Below, one piece after another: positions 13,119 through 24,224 of a stretch of DNA of 50,966 bases (position 1 is the stretch's first letter; every line of letters begins with the position of its first letter). The notes under the pieces were generated by a model that was not told the origin of the DNA, ran no database searches, and was given only the letters and a program-made list of their open reading frames with translations. Location of the stretch: NCBI GenBank assembly GCA_002104895.1, contig MCFG01000449.1:1-50966 (forward strand), given 5' to 3'. This stretch comes from Anaeromyces robustus. Taxonomy: Eukaryota > Neocallimastigomycota > Neocallimastigomycetes > Neocallimastigales > Neocallimastigaceae. Position numbers and translations under genes: made by a program.

Positions 13119-15097
13119 ATGAATGAGAAACTTAAAGAAATTGAAAGTAATATTGACCTTTCTATATTTCATATCAAAAATAGGTATATATATATAGAAA
13201 TAGAATTATAAATTTTAAATATATTATTTTGTATATATTAATTTTAATTTTAATTTAATATTAATTTTAATTTTAATTTTAATTTTCTTTTTATAAAAAC
13301 AAAAGAAAAAAAACAAAAAATAATAAGAGGAATAGAAGTGACTATGATGTAAAACAAGAGACATTAAAAAAGCAAGAAAAGTTTAGAAGAACTGTATTAG
13401 CAACAAAAGCTATAGTGAGTCAGAAATTATATAAAATATATAGTAATAGTTTAGAAAAATATTTTAATGACAAATGGAAATTAAGTAGAGCAGTAAGTTT
13501 CATATATATATATATATTTAAAATTTAATAATATATCTTTATTTTTAAATTTCATAGTAATTTTTATTAAAAACAATATCATTTTCCTTTTATAGCAAGT
13601 ATATCGTTTTTTGGATTGTGCAAAAATTATTGAGGTATGTAAATAAAATAATAATATAATGTAATAAAATAGTGTTACATTATGATATATATTATATATT
13701 ATTTTATAATATGAACTAATATTAATTTATTATCTTAATTGTACTATAAAACTTTAAAATATAATAATTATATAGAAATTAAGCGATTTTGAATTACAAC
13801 GTAAGTTTTTATTTTAATATTATTAATACTTTCATTAAATATTATTTATATATAATATTTATGTATACTTTCAAATTTAATATATAAAGTTTTGAATAGT
13901 TAATTAATAACAATTGATTTTTTATTATATATAATATAGCATATAATGAAAGAGTTTGCAGATCATTAAATAAACTTACAAAAAATACAAAGTACATGCG
14001 TATATTATGGAGTGAAGTATTAAATAGCATAAATAATAATCTTCAATTAGTTAATAGTGTATTAGTTGAAAAAGTAAGCTTTTTTTTTATATTTAAATAT
14101 TTAATTATTATAAATTATTTATATGATATATTATATTTTATATTATATTTTATATATTATATTGTATTGTATTAATAAATATTATTAATATAAAATGTAT
14201 TTTAAATAGGTTTATAAAGATTTAATAAGTAGAAATATAATTCCTTCCAATGCTTCATTATTGAAGATGGATGATACTGAGGAATTTATAGATTCAGCAA
14301 ATGTTATAATAACAAAGTCTTCATCATCAACACCTTTTGATATATTTGAATTTAGTATTAAATCAAATAATATCAAAAATATTAAACATTCTCAAGATAA
14401 TATAATTAATTATAATGAAGACAATAATAATTATATTAATAGTAATCAAAAATTAGGTTTAAGATCACCTGATTCAATAAATTCCCCTCTTTCATCTAAT
14501 GCTGTATTTGATAAAAATCAAAATAAACAAAATGATACCATTATGAATTCAAATATAAAAATTGAAAATATTTCTAATAGTTGTGCTAGTAGCCCAAGTA
14601 CATTCATATCAGATATAAAAGAACCATTATATACATATCAAAGTAAAAGTCCTATAACTATTGCCATTGAATCACAACCTAAAACACAATCTAATCAAGA
14701 AAGCATTACTTCTGTTAATTATTGCGCAATAAATAATAATAATAATAATAATAGTAATAATTTCTTATCCCAAACTGTAAATTCACTTTCAAATAGTCCT
14801 AATTTTGAAAATTATAATAATTATAATAATATACAAAATTCTAATACTCAAATGGGAAATAGTAAATTATTTAATAATTGTTCAAACTTTGTAAATTCAA
14901 GTCCTGTTAATAATAACATGCCAAATGGTTACCCAACTCCAAATTATAATATGAATACAAATAATAATAATAATTACAGTAATAACATTAATAATTATAA
15001 TTGCAATTATAATAATAATAATGGAAATAACAATAATAACAATAATATATGGTGGAATCAAAATAATTCAAATGATTTTAACAACAACAACAACAAC

Positions 15098-15136
<39 letters not shown>

Positions 15137-15595
15137 TTAAATAATTATTATAACAGTAACAATAATTATAATAATAATAATAACAATAATAATAACAATA
15201 ACTATAATAATAATAATAATAATATTAATAATAATAATTCATTATACCCAATAAATTCAAATAATAGCAATAGCAATAATTTTAACGGTAAAGAAGATAG
15301 TTATTTAAATAATCTATATCCATATAATACAGAAAATTGTATTAATAGCAATGGTAGCAACAACAACAATCATAATTTAACAAATAATATAAGATCATAT
15401 CCATCTCCAAATATGAATGGGAATAATTATGGATACAATAATAACAACGATAATAATGCTTATATTAATAATAATAATTCCTATAATTGTTTTTCTCAAG
15501 GTTATATGAATACATATAGTCAAAATAATCTGCTGGACGGAAGAATTAAAAAACCAAAAAAGAAAAATTTCATGGATTTAGAAAATTTAATATAA
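13119..15595 (+). CDS. Six-exon gene: bacterial-like HTH/ParB-type N-terminal domain with Asn-rich tail
   Basis: Exons inferred from GT..AG signals and phase: 13119-13183, 13330-13492, 13596-13634, 13776-13800, 13940-14073 and 14210-15595, predicting 603 aa. The start is the first ATG of the first coding exon. Residues about 50-147 (e.g. YFNDKWKLSRAQVYRFLDC, then LQPYNERVCRSLNKL and LWSEVL) follow the pattern of a small domain common in bacterial plasmid and phage DNA-binding proteins: Y..+W..SR..AYR.I.AA....L....P..E.Q.R.L..L.....W..V. I infer a nucleic-acid-binding role; this is not proven. Residues about 150-585 are low-complexity, mostly Asn with Ser, Tyr and Gly, as in fungal regulators. 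The protein ends in a basic KKPKKKN segment that could be a nuclear localisation signal. Exons 3 and 4 are only 39 and 25 nt long. Confidence 0.75.
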
Positions 15596-16023
15596 GTTGC
15601 TATTAAAAAATAGTTATTTATATTCATAATTGTTTTTAATATTCATAATTATTTCATTTTATTTAAATATATATATATATATTTAAATTATTTTTTAATT
15701 ATTATTTGTATATATTTAAATGCTATTATTAAATCATCATTATTTTATCATCATTAAATTTTTTTTATAAAATTATATACCATTATAAGTTTTAATTTTT
15801 ATATATTATCTTTAATTAATAAGAATTTTTGTTTAATCTTTTTTTATAAGTTTATTTATTCTTTTAGGTAATTAAAAAAAAAAAATTTAAATAAAAATTT
15901 TTGGATAAATAATATTATTAATAAATTAATAATCTAATTAGTATGTAAATAAATAAATAGATTAGTAAATAAGTAAATACATAGATAAATTAATACATAA
16001 ATAAATAAATACATACATAAATA

Positions 16024-16070
<47 letters not shown>

Positions 16071-16570
16071 ATATATAAATAAATAAATAAATAAATATAT
16101 AATTAATAATTGGTTACATATATTTAATATAAATAATTAAGTAATAATTGGAAAAAATAACTAAAAGTTTTTTTAATATTAAAAAAATAATATTTTTATA
16201 TACACACATATTATTATTTGGTAATTTTATATATATAGATAAACTTTTTTGGTTTATTATTTATTTGATTTTTGTTTTGTTTTCTTTTATTTTTTATATA
16301 TATAAAATAAATGATAAATTATATCATTATTGGTTAATGGTATTACAAAAAAATTGTCAATTTTTTGTAACATTTATTTTAATATAAAAAAAAAATATTG
16401 TGATAAAAAATTAATAAAAAATATTTTAATAATTTGAATATATTTTATTTTAATAATATCTAATAATTTATGCATATTAATTTTTTTTTATTAATTTTTT
16501 TTTTATTTTTTTTTCATTTTTTTTTATTTTATTTTTATGTTTGGATGTTTATTAATATGAATAATATATC
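15596..16570. other. Intergenic stretch between the six-exon gene and the large ankyrin gene
   Basis: A/T-rich DNA with an (AT)n run at about 15668-15682, an (AAAT)n array at about 16020-16098 and T-runs before the next start. The 79-codon frame near 16148 has no ATG start and no domain; I treat it as chance. Short upstream ATG frames lie just before 16571. Confidence 0.6.
16020..16098. repeat. (AAAT)n array
   Basis: About 80 bp of AAAT units on the plus strand with one ATAT interruption near 16071. Confidence 0.9.
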
Positions 16571-16574
16571 ATGA
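16537..16574 (+). promoter_or_regulatory. Overlapping short upstream reading frames before the large ankyrin gene
   Basis: Three ATGs precede the main start. ATG 16537 opens a 7-codon frame ending at 16560. ATG 16545 and ATG 16557 share a frame encoding 9 or 5 codons whose TGA (16572-16574) overlaps the main ATG as ATGA. This layout would require leaky scanning or reinitiation if the transcript starts upstream of 16537. The transcript start is unknown. Confidence 0.4.
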
Positions 16575-19500
16575 CTATAATAAATACTGTTATAAAGGGG
16601 AAGTTATTGGATATATTAAAAAGAGATAATGAAATTGAATTAAAAGATTATATTAGAAATAATAATATAAAATTAAGAGAGTTTAATGAAACATCAGATA
16701 TACTGATAATTGCTATTTATTATAGTGTTTCCATTCCAATTATAAGACTAATTCTTTATCAATATCAATATAAAACTTTAAATTATATTAAAGATATTAA
16801 AGAAATTGAATTAAAGGTGAAATATTCACCATTTTCATTAGCGGTGGATAAAGAAAATTTTAGAGTTGCTGATTTTTTATTGAAAAATGGAGTAGATATT
16901 AATTATTTAAAATTTGATATTAATAATATAGAAAAGAGGAGGTATATGATAAGTAGAGGAATGAATATAACTTCTGAAGTTATGGAGGGATTGATAAAAA
17001 GAAAAGAAAATGACTTATTAAAATATATTTTTAACTATAGAGTATTTGATAATAATTTTATTTTAAATTTAATTAATTTTCAAAAAAATAAAATTTTCAT
17101 ATCTAATGAAAATTTACAAAATATAATATTAAAAGAAAATAATAAGATTGAATTTAATAAATTATTATATAAAGTAGCTATAGAAAATAAAAATTATGAT
17201 GCTTTAAAACTTTTGTTACAAAATGATAATAGAGAAAAAGTTTTAATTTCAAAAGAATTATTTATAATTCTAAATAGGTATTGTCTTGAAGATAAAGAAC
17301 GATATCATTTTGTTGATATATTAAAAGATAATACTTTAAATATAAATTTTACTAAAGATTATTTAAATAATTTAATTTATTTAAAAGAAAGGATTAATAT
17401 AATTATAGACTTTTTTAAAAATAATAATTTTAAAGAATTAAAAATTTTTATTCAGAATTATAATTTTCCTTTATCCTATTTTAATTGCAAATTTAATGAT
17501 ATGCTAATTCTTGCTATTGAATTTTCAACTTCTATTAAAATTATAAATTATTTAATAAAAGAATGTAAATATGAAACGTTAAACTATTGTACTTTAGATG
17601 GAAAATCTCCATTTTTATTAGCTTTATCAAAAAATAAATTTAAAATTGCAGATTTACTTATAAAGAATAAAGCTGATGTTAATTACAAAATTAATAATAC
17701 TTATTCTATTTTATTTTTTTTATATGAGCATCATCAATTAGATGGTAAAATTTTAATATATTTAATAAATAAAGGTGTATATATTTCTTCTGATTTCTTG
17801 AATTTATTAATAAAGGAGAAAGAACTTTATTTTTTGAAAATAATTTTTAATTATTATATTTATAATATTCATTTTATATTACAATTTCTTGGTCACTATC
17901 AAAATCGTATACCATTATCTTATGGACAAATACAAAAAAATTTATTAAGGGAAAAGAATAAAATAAATATTACAGAAATATTATTTAAAGATATTATTGA
18001 TATGGAAAATTTAGAGTGTTTAAAAGTTATTTATGATAATGATGAAAGAAAAATATTAATTTTAAAAATAGTAATGAATATTTGTGATGATCCTAAATAT
18101 TTTCTTGATAAAATAAAATCAAAACAATTAGATATTCAGGTAGATGAAAAAGTTTGGAATAATTTAGATCAATTTAATCATCATATGGAAATTATTAAAA
18201 ATATTATTGAAAAAGATAATAATGTTGTAACATTGAAAAATTATTTAAAAGATCATCAGATTATATTATCATTAGATTTTATTTCTTTTAAAACGTTTGA
18301 TTTCTTAATTTATGCTCTAGAAATGAAAAAACCTTTGGAAATGATTGAATATATTATACATTTATATACATCTTTAAATTATACTGTTAATAAAGGAGAT
18401 AAAAGTGGGAAAAGGAAAGAAAAGGAAACTATTCCTAAATCACCACTTTTATGTGCTATTAAGGAGAATAATTTTGAATTAGCTAATATATTAATTGATA
18501 ATGGAGCTGATATTAATTACAAAATTAATAAGGATAATGATCTTTTTTATCTTTTGTACCATTATAAGTTTCTTCAACCTCAAAGTATTAATTTTCTTTT
18601 AAAACATAATATTCATATTACTTCAAATTTAATAAATGAAATTATTATTAATGAAGATCATCATCTATTAAATACCATTTTCCATCATTTTATTTTTGAT
18701 TCTAATTTTATTATTTATTTGCTTCATTCAGGTAAAAATAAAATTTCTTTATCTGAATCTCAATTAAAATCAATTATTATGAAAGAAAAGAATAAAATAA
18801 ATATTAATGAAATAAATTATAAGACGGGAATTAATGAAGAATATTATTATTATTATAATGAAACTTTTGATTATGAAGATGAAGGATATCATACTATAAA
18901 TTATAAATTTGATCATAATTATAAAGCTCTAAGTCTTTTTCTTGATTATGATGGAAGTCCAAAAGATATTTTATTAGATAAAATTAATAATAGTAAATTA
19001 ATAGAATATGCTTTTCGAAATAATAATTCTAGCATTATTGATAAAATTATAAATCATGAACATTATGATTTTAATAAAATTAATTTTAAAAATATTGTGA
19101 AAGAAGCTCGTAATTTTAATGAAAATAAATTATTTTGTCATTTTTTTGAAAAATCATTAGATAATAAATTTTTCAATTTTAAACAGAGAACTTCTATTAT
19201 CAAAATTTTATCAGATCTACTTGATATTGATAAACCTAATAGTTCCAGATCAAATTATAGTAAAATTAAAAAGGATACTATTAATTATATGAAAATAATT
19301 ATTGATATAGTATTAAACCATAAATGTTTTAATTTTAAATATGTTGATTTTGAAGAAATTTTATTAGAAGTTAGTCAAACTGATGATAATACTTTAATGA
19401 AATTTACTATTGAAAAATCATTAAAACATTCAACATTTAATTTTAAAGATATTCATTTAGATAAAGTACTATTTATTATAAATTCTATTCATGATGCTAA

Positions 19501-22500
19501 TAATGTTCTTAATTATTTTATTGAAGAAGCTTTAAATCATCCTACATTTAATAAAAAGAATATGGTATATGAAATATTATTAACAATTGAAGAAATTAAT
19601 AATACAGAATTTACAGAATATTTTATAAATCAATTAGTAAATAATAATGAAAATAATGAGGAGAATTTTTTCGATTTTCAAAATATTAATATTAAATATT
19701 TTTTAATAATGATTAGTAAAATAATCGTAAATAATCATAATTTTGATATAACAGAAAAACTAATTCAAAATATCTTGAAAAATCCTACTATCATTTATAA
19801 TAATATTAATGTTGAGAGAATTTTATTAGCTACAAATAAAATTACCAATATTAATTTAGTAAAGTATTTTCCAGAAAATTTATTAAATTATAAACTATCC
19901 AACTTTGAAATAATTAATTTTTTCAATTATTTAATAATTGCTATTAAGAATAATCATCTTGAAGTGATACAATTTATTTTTGAAAAATTATTAGATTTTG
20001 AAAAATTTAGTAGTAATTTTAAATCCATTCCTTTAGAAAAAATTATATTAGAATTAAATCATTATAATCGTATAGAGATGATGAATTATTTTTTTGATAA
20101 ACTATTAGAATTAAAATTTGTTGATTTAAAAACTATTAATTTTGAACACATATTATTGAATTCTGTACAAACGAGTAGTATAAAATATTTCCAATGTTTA
20201 ATCGATCAATATATAAAACATCTATTATTCAATTCTGATTCTTGTTATCATCAACCAATTAATTTTAAGAATTTGTTAATGGAGATACAAAAAGTTAATC
20301 GTAAATTGGAATTATTGAGTATTCTAATGAATGATATAAATTTTGTAAAATATCTAATTCAATCTGATACTATTGATATTAATTGGATGGATAATGATGG
20401 TAATACACTTTTAAAATATGCTATTAAACAAGAAAATGAACCAATTATTCATTATTTAATCCAAAATGGTGTAGATATTAATAAAATTGATAAATTTAAT
20501 GAATCTCCATTATCATATGCTTTCAAAAGAGGGAATGAAAAAATTATTCATTTTTTAATGGAAAATGGTGCAGATATTCAGCATATAGTGAAAACTATGG
20601 ATATGGACATTATTAAAACTATTATTCAAATAAAAGATTTAAATTTTTTAAGAATTTTAATTAATAATGATAATAATGATCAAATCAATAAAAAGGATGC
20701 ACAAGGTAACAATTCATTAATTTATGCTATCCAATATGGTAATGAACCTATTTTAAATTATTTAATAGATTGTGGAGCTTCCTTTAATGATATTACACTA
20801 ACAATGGAAATAATAAAGAAAATTATTGACCAAGGTTATTTAAAATTATTGAAAATGATTATTGAAAATAATTTATTAACATTTAATATCAAAATGAAAA
20901 TGGAAAATAAAAATAATAATGTTGTTGATGCCATTGATATTGAAAATATCGATGAAAATGACAATGAAAATGTCAATAAATATGAAAATAAAAATGAGAA
21001 TGAAAATAAGAATAAAAGTGAAAATATTAATCCGTTATGTACATCATTAATTTATGCTATAAAATCAGGTCATAAAGAAATTATACAGTATTTATTTGAT
21101 CATGGAGCTAATCTTCAAATGATTAATGAAGAAATCATTAATTATTTAAAACAACATTATGACTTTGATTTATTAAAATTATTAGTAAAGAATAATTTTG
21201 ATATTAATCAAAAAGATAAAAGAGGATGTCTATTATTAAATGATATTATTAGTCATGGAGATATGAATGAATTAGCAAAAGGATTAATTGATTGTGGTGC
21301 TGATGTTAATATAAAAGATCGATATGGTAAGGATACACCATTAATGTATTCAATTAAAAGTAAAAATAAAGAAATGGTTCAATATTTATTAGAACATGGT
21401 GCTGATCTTCAAATGGATAATGATATTATTGTTGAATATATTAAATTTTATCATACTGATAGTAATATATTAAAATTATTAATAGATCATGGATTTAATA
21501 TTAATCAAACAGATTCTTTAAACGAATATTTATTAAATCATTTTATTATTCATCATAATAATGAAATTGTAAAAGATTTAATTAATTATGGAACAGATGT
21601 TAATATTAAGGATTATGAATTTGGTAATATTTCATTAATATATGCTATTAAAGAAAAAAATTTAGAAATTGTTCAATATATAATAGATCATGGATCAGAA
21701 ATTCATTATTTTAATAAAAATGGTGAATCACCTTTATTTTATGCTATTATGAGTGAGGATCCATCAATTGTCAATTGTTTAATTTTAAATGGTGCAAGTG
21801 TTGATGAATTAAACATTAATATGAATATTATTAAAAATATCATAAGAATAGGAAATTTAGATTTATTAAAATTAATTTTGAATAAAAATCCAAATATTTT
21901 TAACAAAAAAGAAAAAGAAAAGGAAACAAAAGGAAAAGAAATAGAAGAAGTAGAAGAAATAGAAGAAGAAAAGGTAGAAGAAGTAGAACCAGAAGATTCT
22001 ATTTTAATATATTCTTTTAAATATGGAAATGAATTAATAGTAAATTATTTAATAGATTATGGTATTAAAGTTGATAAAAATGATATTACTATAGATTTAA
22101 TGATGAAAGTTATTGATCGAAAAAATTTAAATTTATTTAAAATTTTAATGGAAAAAATTTTAGAAAAAGATGGTATCATATTACCAACAGAATCCATAGA
22201 TAGATTATTTATATATTCTATTCGTTCTGGTAATATAGATATTGTTCAATATTTAATTGATTATGGTGCTAATCTTCAAAATTCCAATGATAAAATTATT
22301 GAATATATTAAATTTTATTTCATTATTAATTTTGATATGATAAAAATTTTAGTTCGACATGGGTTTAATTTAAATCAAAAAGATGAAAATGGTGAACCCT
22401 TTTTAAATGATATTATAATTACATGTAATAATGAAGATACTATAAAAGGTTTAATTGATTGTGGTGCTAATATTAATATATATGATGAAATGACTTTAGA

Positions 22501-22702
22501 AACACCTTTATATTGTGCTATTAAATCAGGGAAAATAGAAATAGTAAAATATTTAATAGATCATGGGGCAAATGTGCACACTCTATTTAAAAATAATAAA
22601 ACTCTTTCAGATATTAATAAAAAATATAATTATTATTATAATCTTCGAAGAGAAATATATTTTGAGATTAAAGTCCTTTTAGATAAACATAATGAAAAAT
22701 AA
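16571..22702 (+). CDS. Giant ankyrin-repeat protein (2043 aa) with three tandem N-terminal modules
   Basis: Single exon. Residues about 15-275, 278-541 and 544-815 are three tandem copies of one module. Each copy has a helical lead-in (LKDYI..NNI), a [D/F]xLIxAIE-like stretch, an ankyrin-like unit ending in LI.NGADINY, and a closing part with IFNY..F...FIL followed by a KISLS..Q...I..EKNKI-type segment. Residues about 826-1222 are another helical repeat of roughly 42 aa with FNFK.I..E.ILLEI and a F.E..LNH.TFN-type joint. Residues about 1255-2035 are ankyrin repeats (PLIYAIK.GN..IV.YLIDHGAD) broken by two acidic/Lys-rich inserts (about 1458-1490 and 1780-1812). No signal peptide or membrane segment is visible. 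Ankyrin arrays bind proteins, so the role is probably a cytosolic scaffold; the partner is unknown. It belongs to a family with the genes at 24225 and 39904. Confidence 0.93.
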   Translation: MTIINTVIKGKLLDILKRDNEIELKDYIRNNNIKLREFNETSDILIIAIYYSVSIPIIRLILYQYQYKTLNYIKDIKEIELKVKYSPFSLAVDKENFRVADFLLKNGVDINYLKFDINNIEKRRYMISRGMNITSEVMEGLIKRKENDLLKYIFNYRVFDNNFILNLINFQKNKIFISNENLQNIILKENNKIEFNKLLYKVAIENKNYDALKLLLQNDNREKVLISKELFIILNRYCLEDKERYHFVDILKDNTLNINFTKDYLNNLIYLKERINIIIDFFKNNNFKELKIFIQNYNFPLSYFNCKFNDMLILAIEFSTSIKIINYLIKECKYETLNYCTLDGKSPFLLALSKNKFKIADLLIKNKADVNYKINNTYSILFFLYEHHQLDGKILIYLINKGVYISSDFLNLLIKEKELYFLKIIFNYYIYNIHFILQFLGHYQNRIPLSYGQIQKNLLREKNKINITEILFKDIIDMENLECLKVIYDNDERKILILKIVMNICDDPKYFLDKIKSKQLDIQVDEKVWNNLDQFNHHMEIIKNIIEKDNNVVTLKNYLKDHQIILSLDFISFKTFDFLIYALEMKKPLEMIEYIIHLYTSLNYTVNKGDKSGKRKEKETIPKSPLLCAIKENNFELANILIDNGADINYKINKDNDLFYLLYHYKFLQPQSINFLLKHNIHITSNLINEIIINEDHHLLNTIFHHFIFDSNFIIYLLHSGKNKISLSESQLKSIIMKEKNKININEINYKTGINEEYYYYYNETFDYEDEGYHTINYKFDHNYKALSLFLDYDGSPKDILLDKINNSKLIEYAFRNNNSSIIDKIINHEHYDFNKINFKNIVKEARNFNENKLFCHFFEKSLDNKFFNFKQRTSIIKILSDLLDIDKPNSSRSNYSKIKKDTINYMKIIIDIVLNHKCFNFKYVDFEEILLEVSQTDDNTLMKFTIEKSLKHSTFNFKDIHLDKVLFIINSIHDANNVLNYFIEEALNHPTFNKKNMVYEILLTIEEINNTEFTEYFINQLVNNNENNEENFFDFQNINIKYFLIMISKIIVNNHNFDITEKLIQNILKNPTIIYNNINVERILLATNKITNINLVKYFPENLLNYKLSNFEIINFFNYLIIAIKNNHLEVIQFIFEKLLDFEKFSSNFKSIPLEKIILELNHYNRIEMMNYFFDKLLELKFVDLKTINFEHILLNSVQTSSIKYFQCLIDQYIKHLLFNSDSCYHQPINFKNLLMEIQKVNRKLELLSILMNDINFVKYLIQSDTIDINWMDNDGNTLLKYAIKQENEPIIHYLIQNGVDINKIDKFNESPLSYAFKRGNEKIIHFLMENGADIQHIVKTMDMDIIKTIIQIKDLNFLRILINNDNNDQINKKDAQGNNSLIYAIQYGNEPILNYLIDCGASFNDITLTMEIIKKIIDQGYLKLLKMIIENNLLTFNIKMKMENKNNNVVDAIDIENIDENDNENVNKYENKNENENKNKSENINPLCTSLIYAIKSGHKEIIQYLFDHGANLQMINEEIINYLKQHYDFDLLKLLVKNNFDINQKDKRGCLLLNDIISHGDMNELAKGLIDCGADVNIKDRYGKDTPLMYSIKSKNKEMVQYLLEHGADLQMDNDIIVEYIKFYHTDSNILKLLIDHGFNINQTDSLNEYLLNHFIIHHNNEIVKDLINYGTDVNIKDYEFGNISLIYAIKEKNLEIVQYIIDHGSEIHYFNKNGESPLFYAIMSEDPSIVNCLILNGASVDELNINMNIIKNIIRIGNLDLLKLILNKNPNIFNKKEKEKETKGKEIEEVEEIEEEKVEEVEPEDSILIYSFKYGNELIVNYLIDYGIKVDKNDITIDLMMKVIDRKNLNLFKILMEKILEKDGIILPTESIDRLFIYSIRSGNIDIVQYLIDYGANLQNSNDKIIEYIKFYFIINFDMIKILVRHGFNLNQKDENGEPFLNDIIITCNNEDTIKGLIDCGANINIYDEMTLETPLYCAIKSGKIEIVKYLIDHGANVHTLFKNNKTLSDINKKYNYYYNLRREIYFEIKVLLDKHNEK

Positions 22703-23982
22703 ATGAAAAAAATATATATATATATATATTTATATTAATATTATAAATATTATTAATATAAATATACTACTTTTTTTTTTTTAATTTTATGTTTATTACA
22801 ATATCGAGTATTCATCATATCTATATTTTTTTAAACATATCTTGTATTAATATAAAAACTTATTGTTTTCTTTTTAATAAAATAAATCATTTTTTTAATA
22901 TATACAAGATACAATATATATATATATATAATATAATTATAAAGTGTAAAATATAAAATATACAATACATATAGTTATAATTTTTTTTAGATATAATTAT
23001 TTTTTTATTACAAAATTATTATTCTTTTTTTATTTAAAATCTAATAATTTATGTTTTGTATATTAAAAAATAAACAGTTTTATATTTTTTTTATTTATAA
23101 ATTATTTTAAAAATTTTAACTGTTTTTTTTTTTTTTATTTTTTTTTTAAAAAAAAAAAAAATAATAATAAGAAAAAAGAAATAAAATAATAAAATAAATA
23201 ATAATTAATTAATAATATTTGAAAATCCAATAACTTTTATAATTGAAATAATATTTGTGATTTATCAAAAGAAATGGGAAAATATCAATAGTATATTCAT
23301 TCAAAAGCTTAAATCCATATTTTTTAAAAATTTTTTTGATATGATTATTATTTATATGACATTCATATTGATTAATATAAGAATTTGACAATATTAATAT
23401 ACATAATTAAAAATTATATATAATTAATAAAAAATATAAATAAATATTTTTTTTATCTTTCTTCATTTTATTGTAATTTTTTTAAAACAAATTTTTTTAA
23501 TGTTATTAGAAAACTTATTTATCTATTTTATAAATAAAAAAGAAAAAAAACAACTTATTAGAAAACTTTTTTAATATATATAGAAATAAAAAAAAAGTGC
23601 TAATAAATAATTTATTAAATAACAAAACAGAAAAGAAAAAAATTTTTTTAGTCAAAAAATTTTTTATACTTCACCACTTTAAAATCGTTAATATAAAAAT
23701 TTGTGGTAAAATATTAAAATTATTTTTACTGCCATATTTTAAATAAAAATTAGATTTAATAATAAAAAAAAAAAATTTTTTTTTTCGATTTTGGATATGT
23801 TTAAAAGTTTGGGTGGTGAAGTCTTTTATTATTAATATATATAAATAACAAAAATATAATTTTTTTTTTTGTTTTTTTATCTTTCAATTTTTATATTAAT
23901 TTATTTATTAATTTATATTCTTTTTTTTTTGTAAGAAAAGGAAAAAAAATAAAAATAAATATTAATTTAATTAAATTTTAAA

Positions 23983-24054
23983 ATGCCAGCTATATCGTTA
24001 ATAAGAAAAATGAGTAGAAGAGTTATGTATTGTTGGAGTATGTGTAGATATTAA
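23983..24054 (+). promoter_or_regulatory. Possible 23-codon upstream reading frame
   Basis: ATG at 23983 opens MPAISLIRKM..., ending at TAA 24052-24054, about 170 bp before the ankyrin gene at 24225. Its base composition (GCC, CGT, TGG codons) is less A/T-rich than its surroundings. It may be an upstream frame in a long leader, or a remnant. Confidence 0.25.
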
Positions 24055-24107
24055 TATTGAATTAAACGTTTATTATTTTTTTTTTAATTAAGTATAAATA
24101 AGAAAAT

Positions 24108-24205
24108 AAAAAAAAAAGAGAGAGAGAGAGAAAGAAAGAAAAGTAAAAAAAGAGAAAAACGAAGAAAAGAAGAGAGAAAGAAAGGGAGAGAGAGTAAGAA
24201 AGAAA
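24108..24205 (+). promoter_or_regulatory. Purine-only tract in the leader of the small ankyrin gene
   Basis: 98 nt on the plus strand with only three pyrimidines, made of GA, GAAA and A runs and including a (GA)n core at 24117-24130. It ends 19 nt before the start codon at 24225. It could form a triplex or an unstructured leader. Confidence 0.6.
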
Positions 24206-24224
24206 TACCTATTGAAAAAATAGT

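Larger units (their letters stand above)
22703..24224. other. Intergenic stretch between two ankyrin paralogues
   Basis: A/T-rich with a T-to-A tract at about 23121-23161. A 60-codon minus-strand frame at 23209-23391 has somewhat mixed composition but no recognisable domain, and I do not call it a gene. The right end holds a tiny frame at 23983-24054 and a purine-only tract just before the next gene. Confidence 0.5.

Noticed and set aside
14261-15595. A gene starting at 14261
   Set aside because: That frame starts with TTG and is the middle of exon 6; upstream exons with good splice sites and continuous phase give a start at 13119.
23209-23391. 60-codon minus-strand frame between the ankyrin paralogues
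   Set aside because: Somewhat mixed composition (MSNSYINQYECHINNN...), but no domain, no clear promoter and no splice partner seen; kept as unproven.
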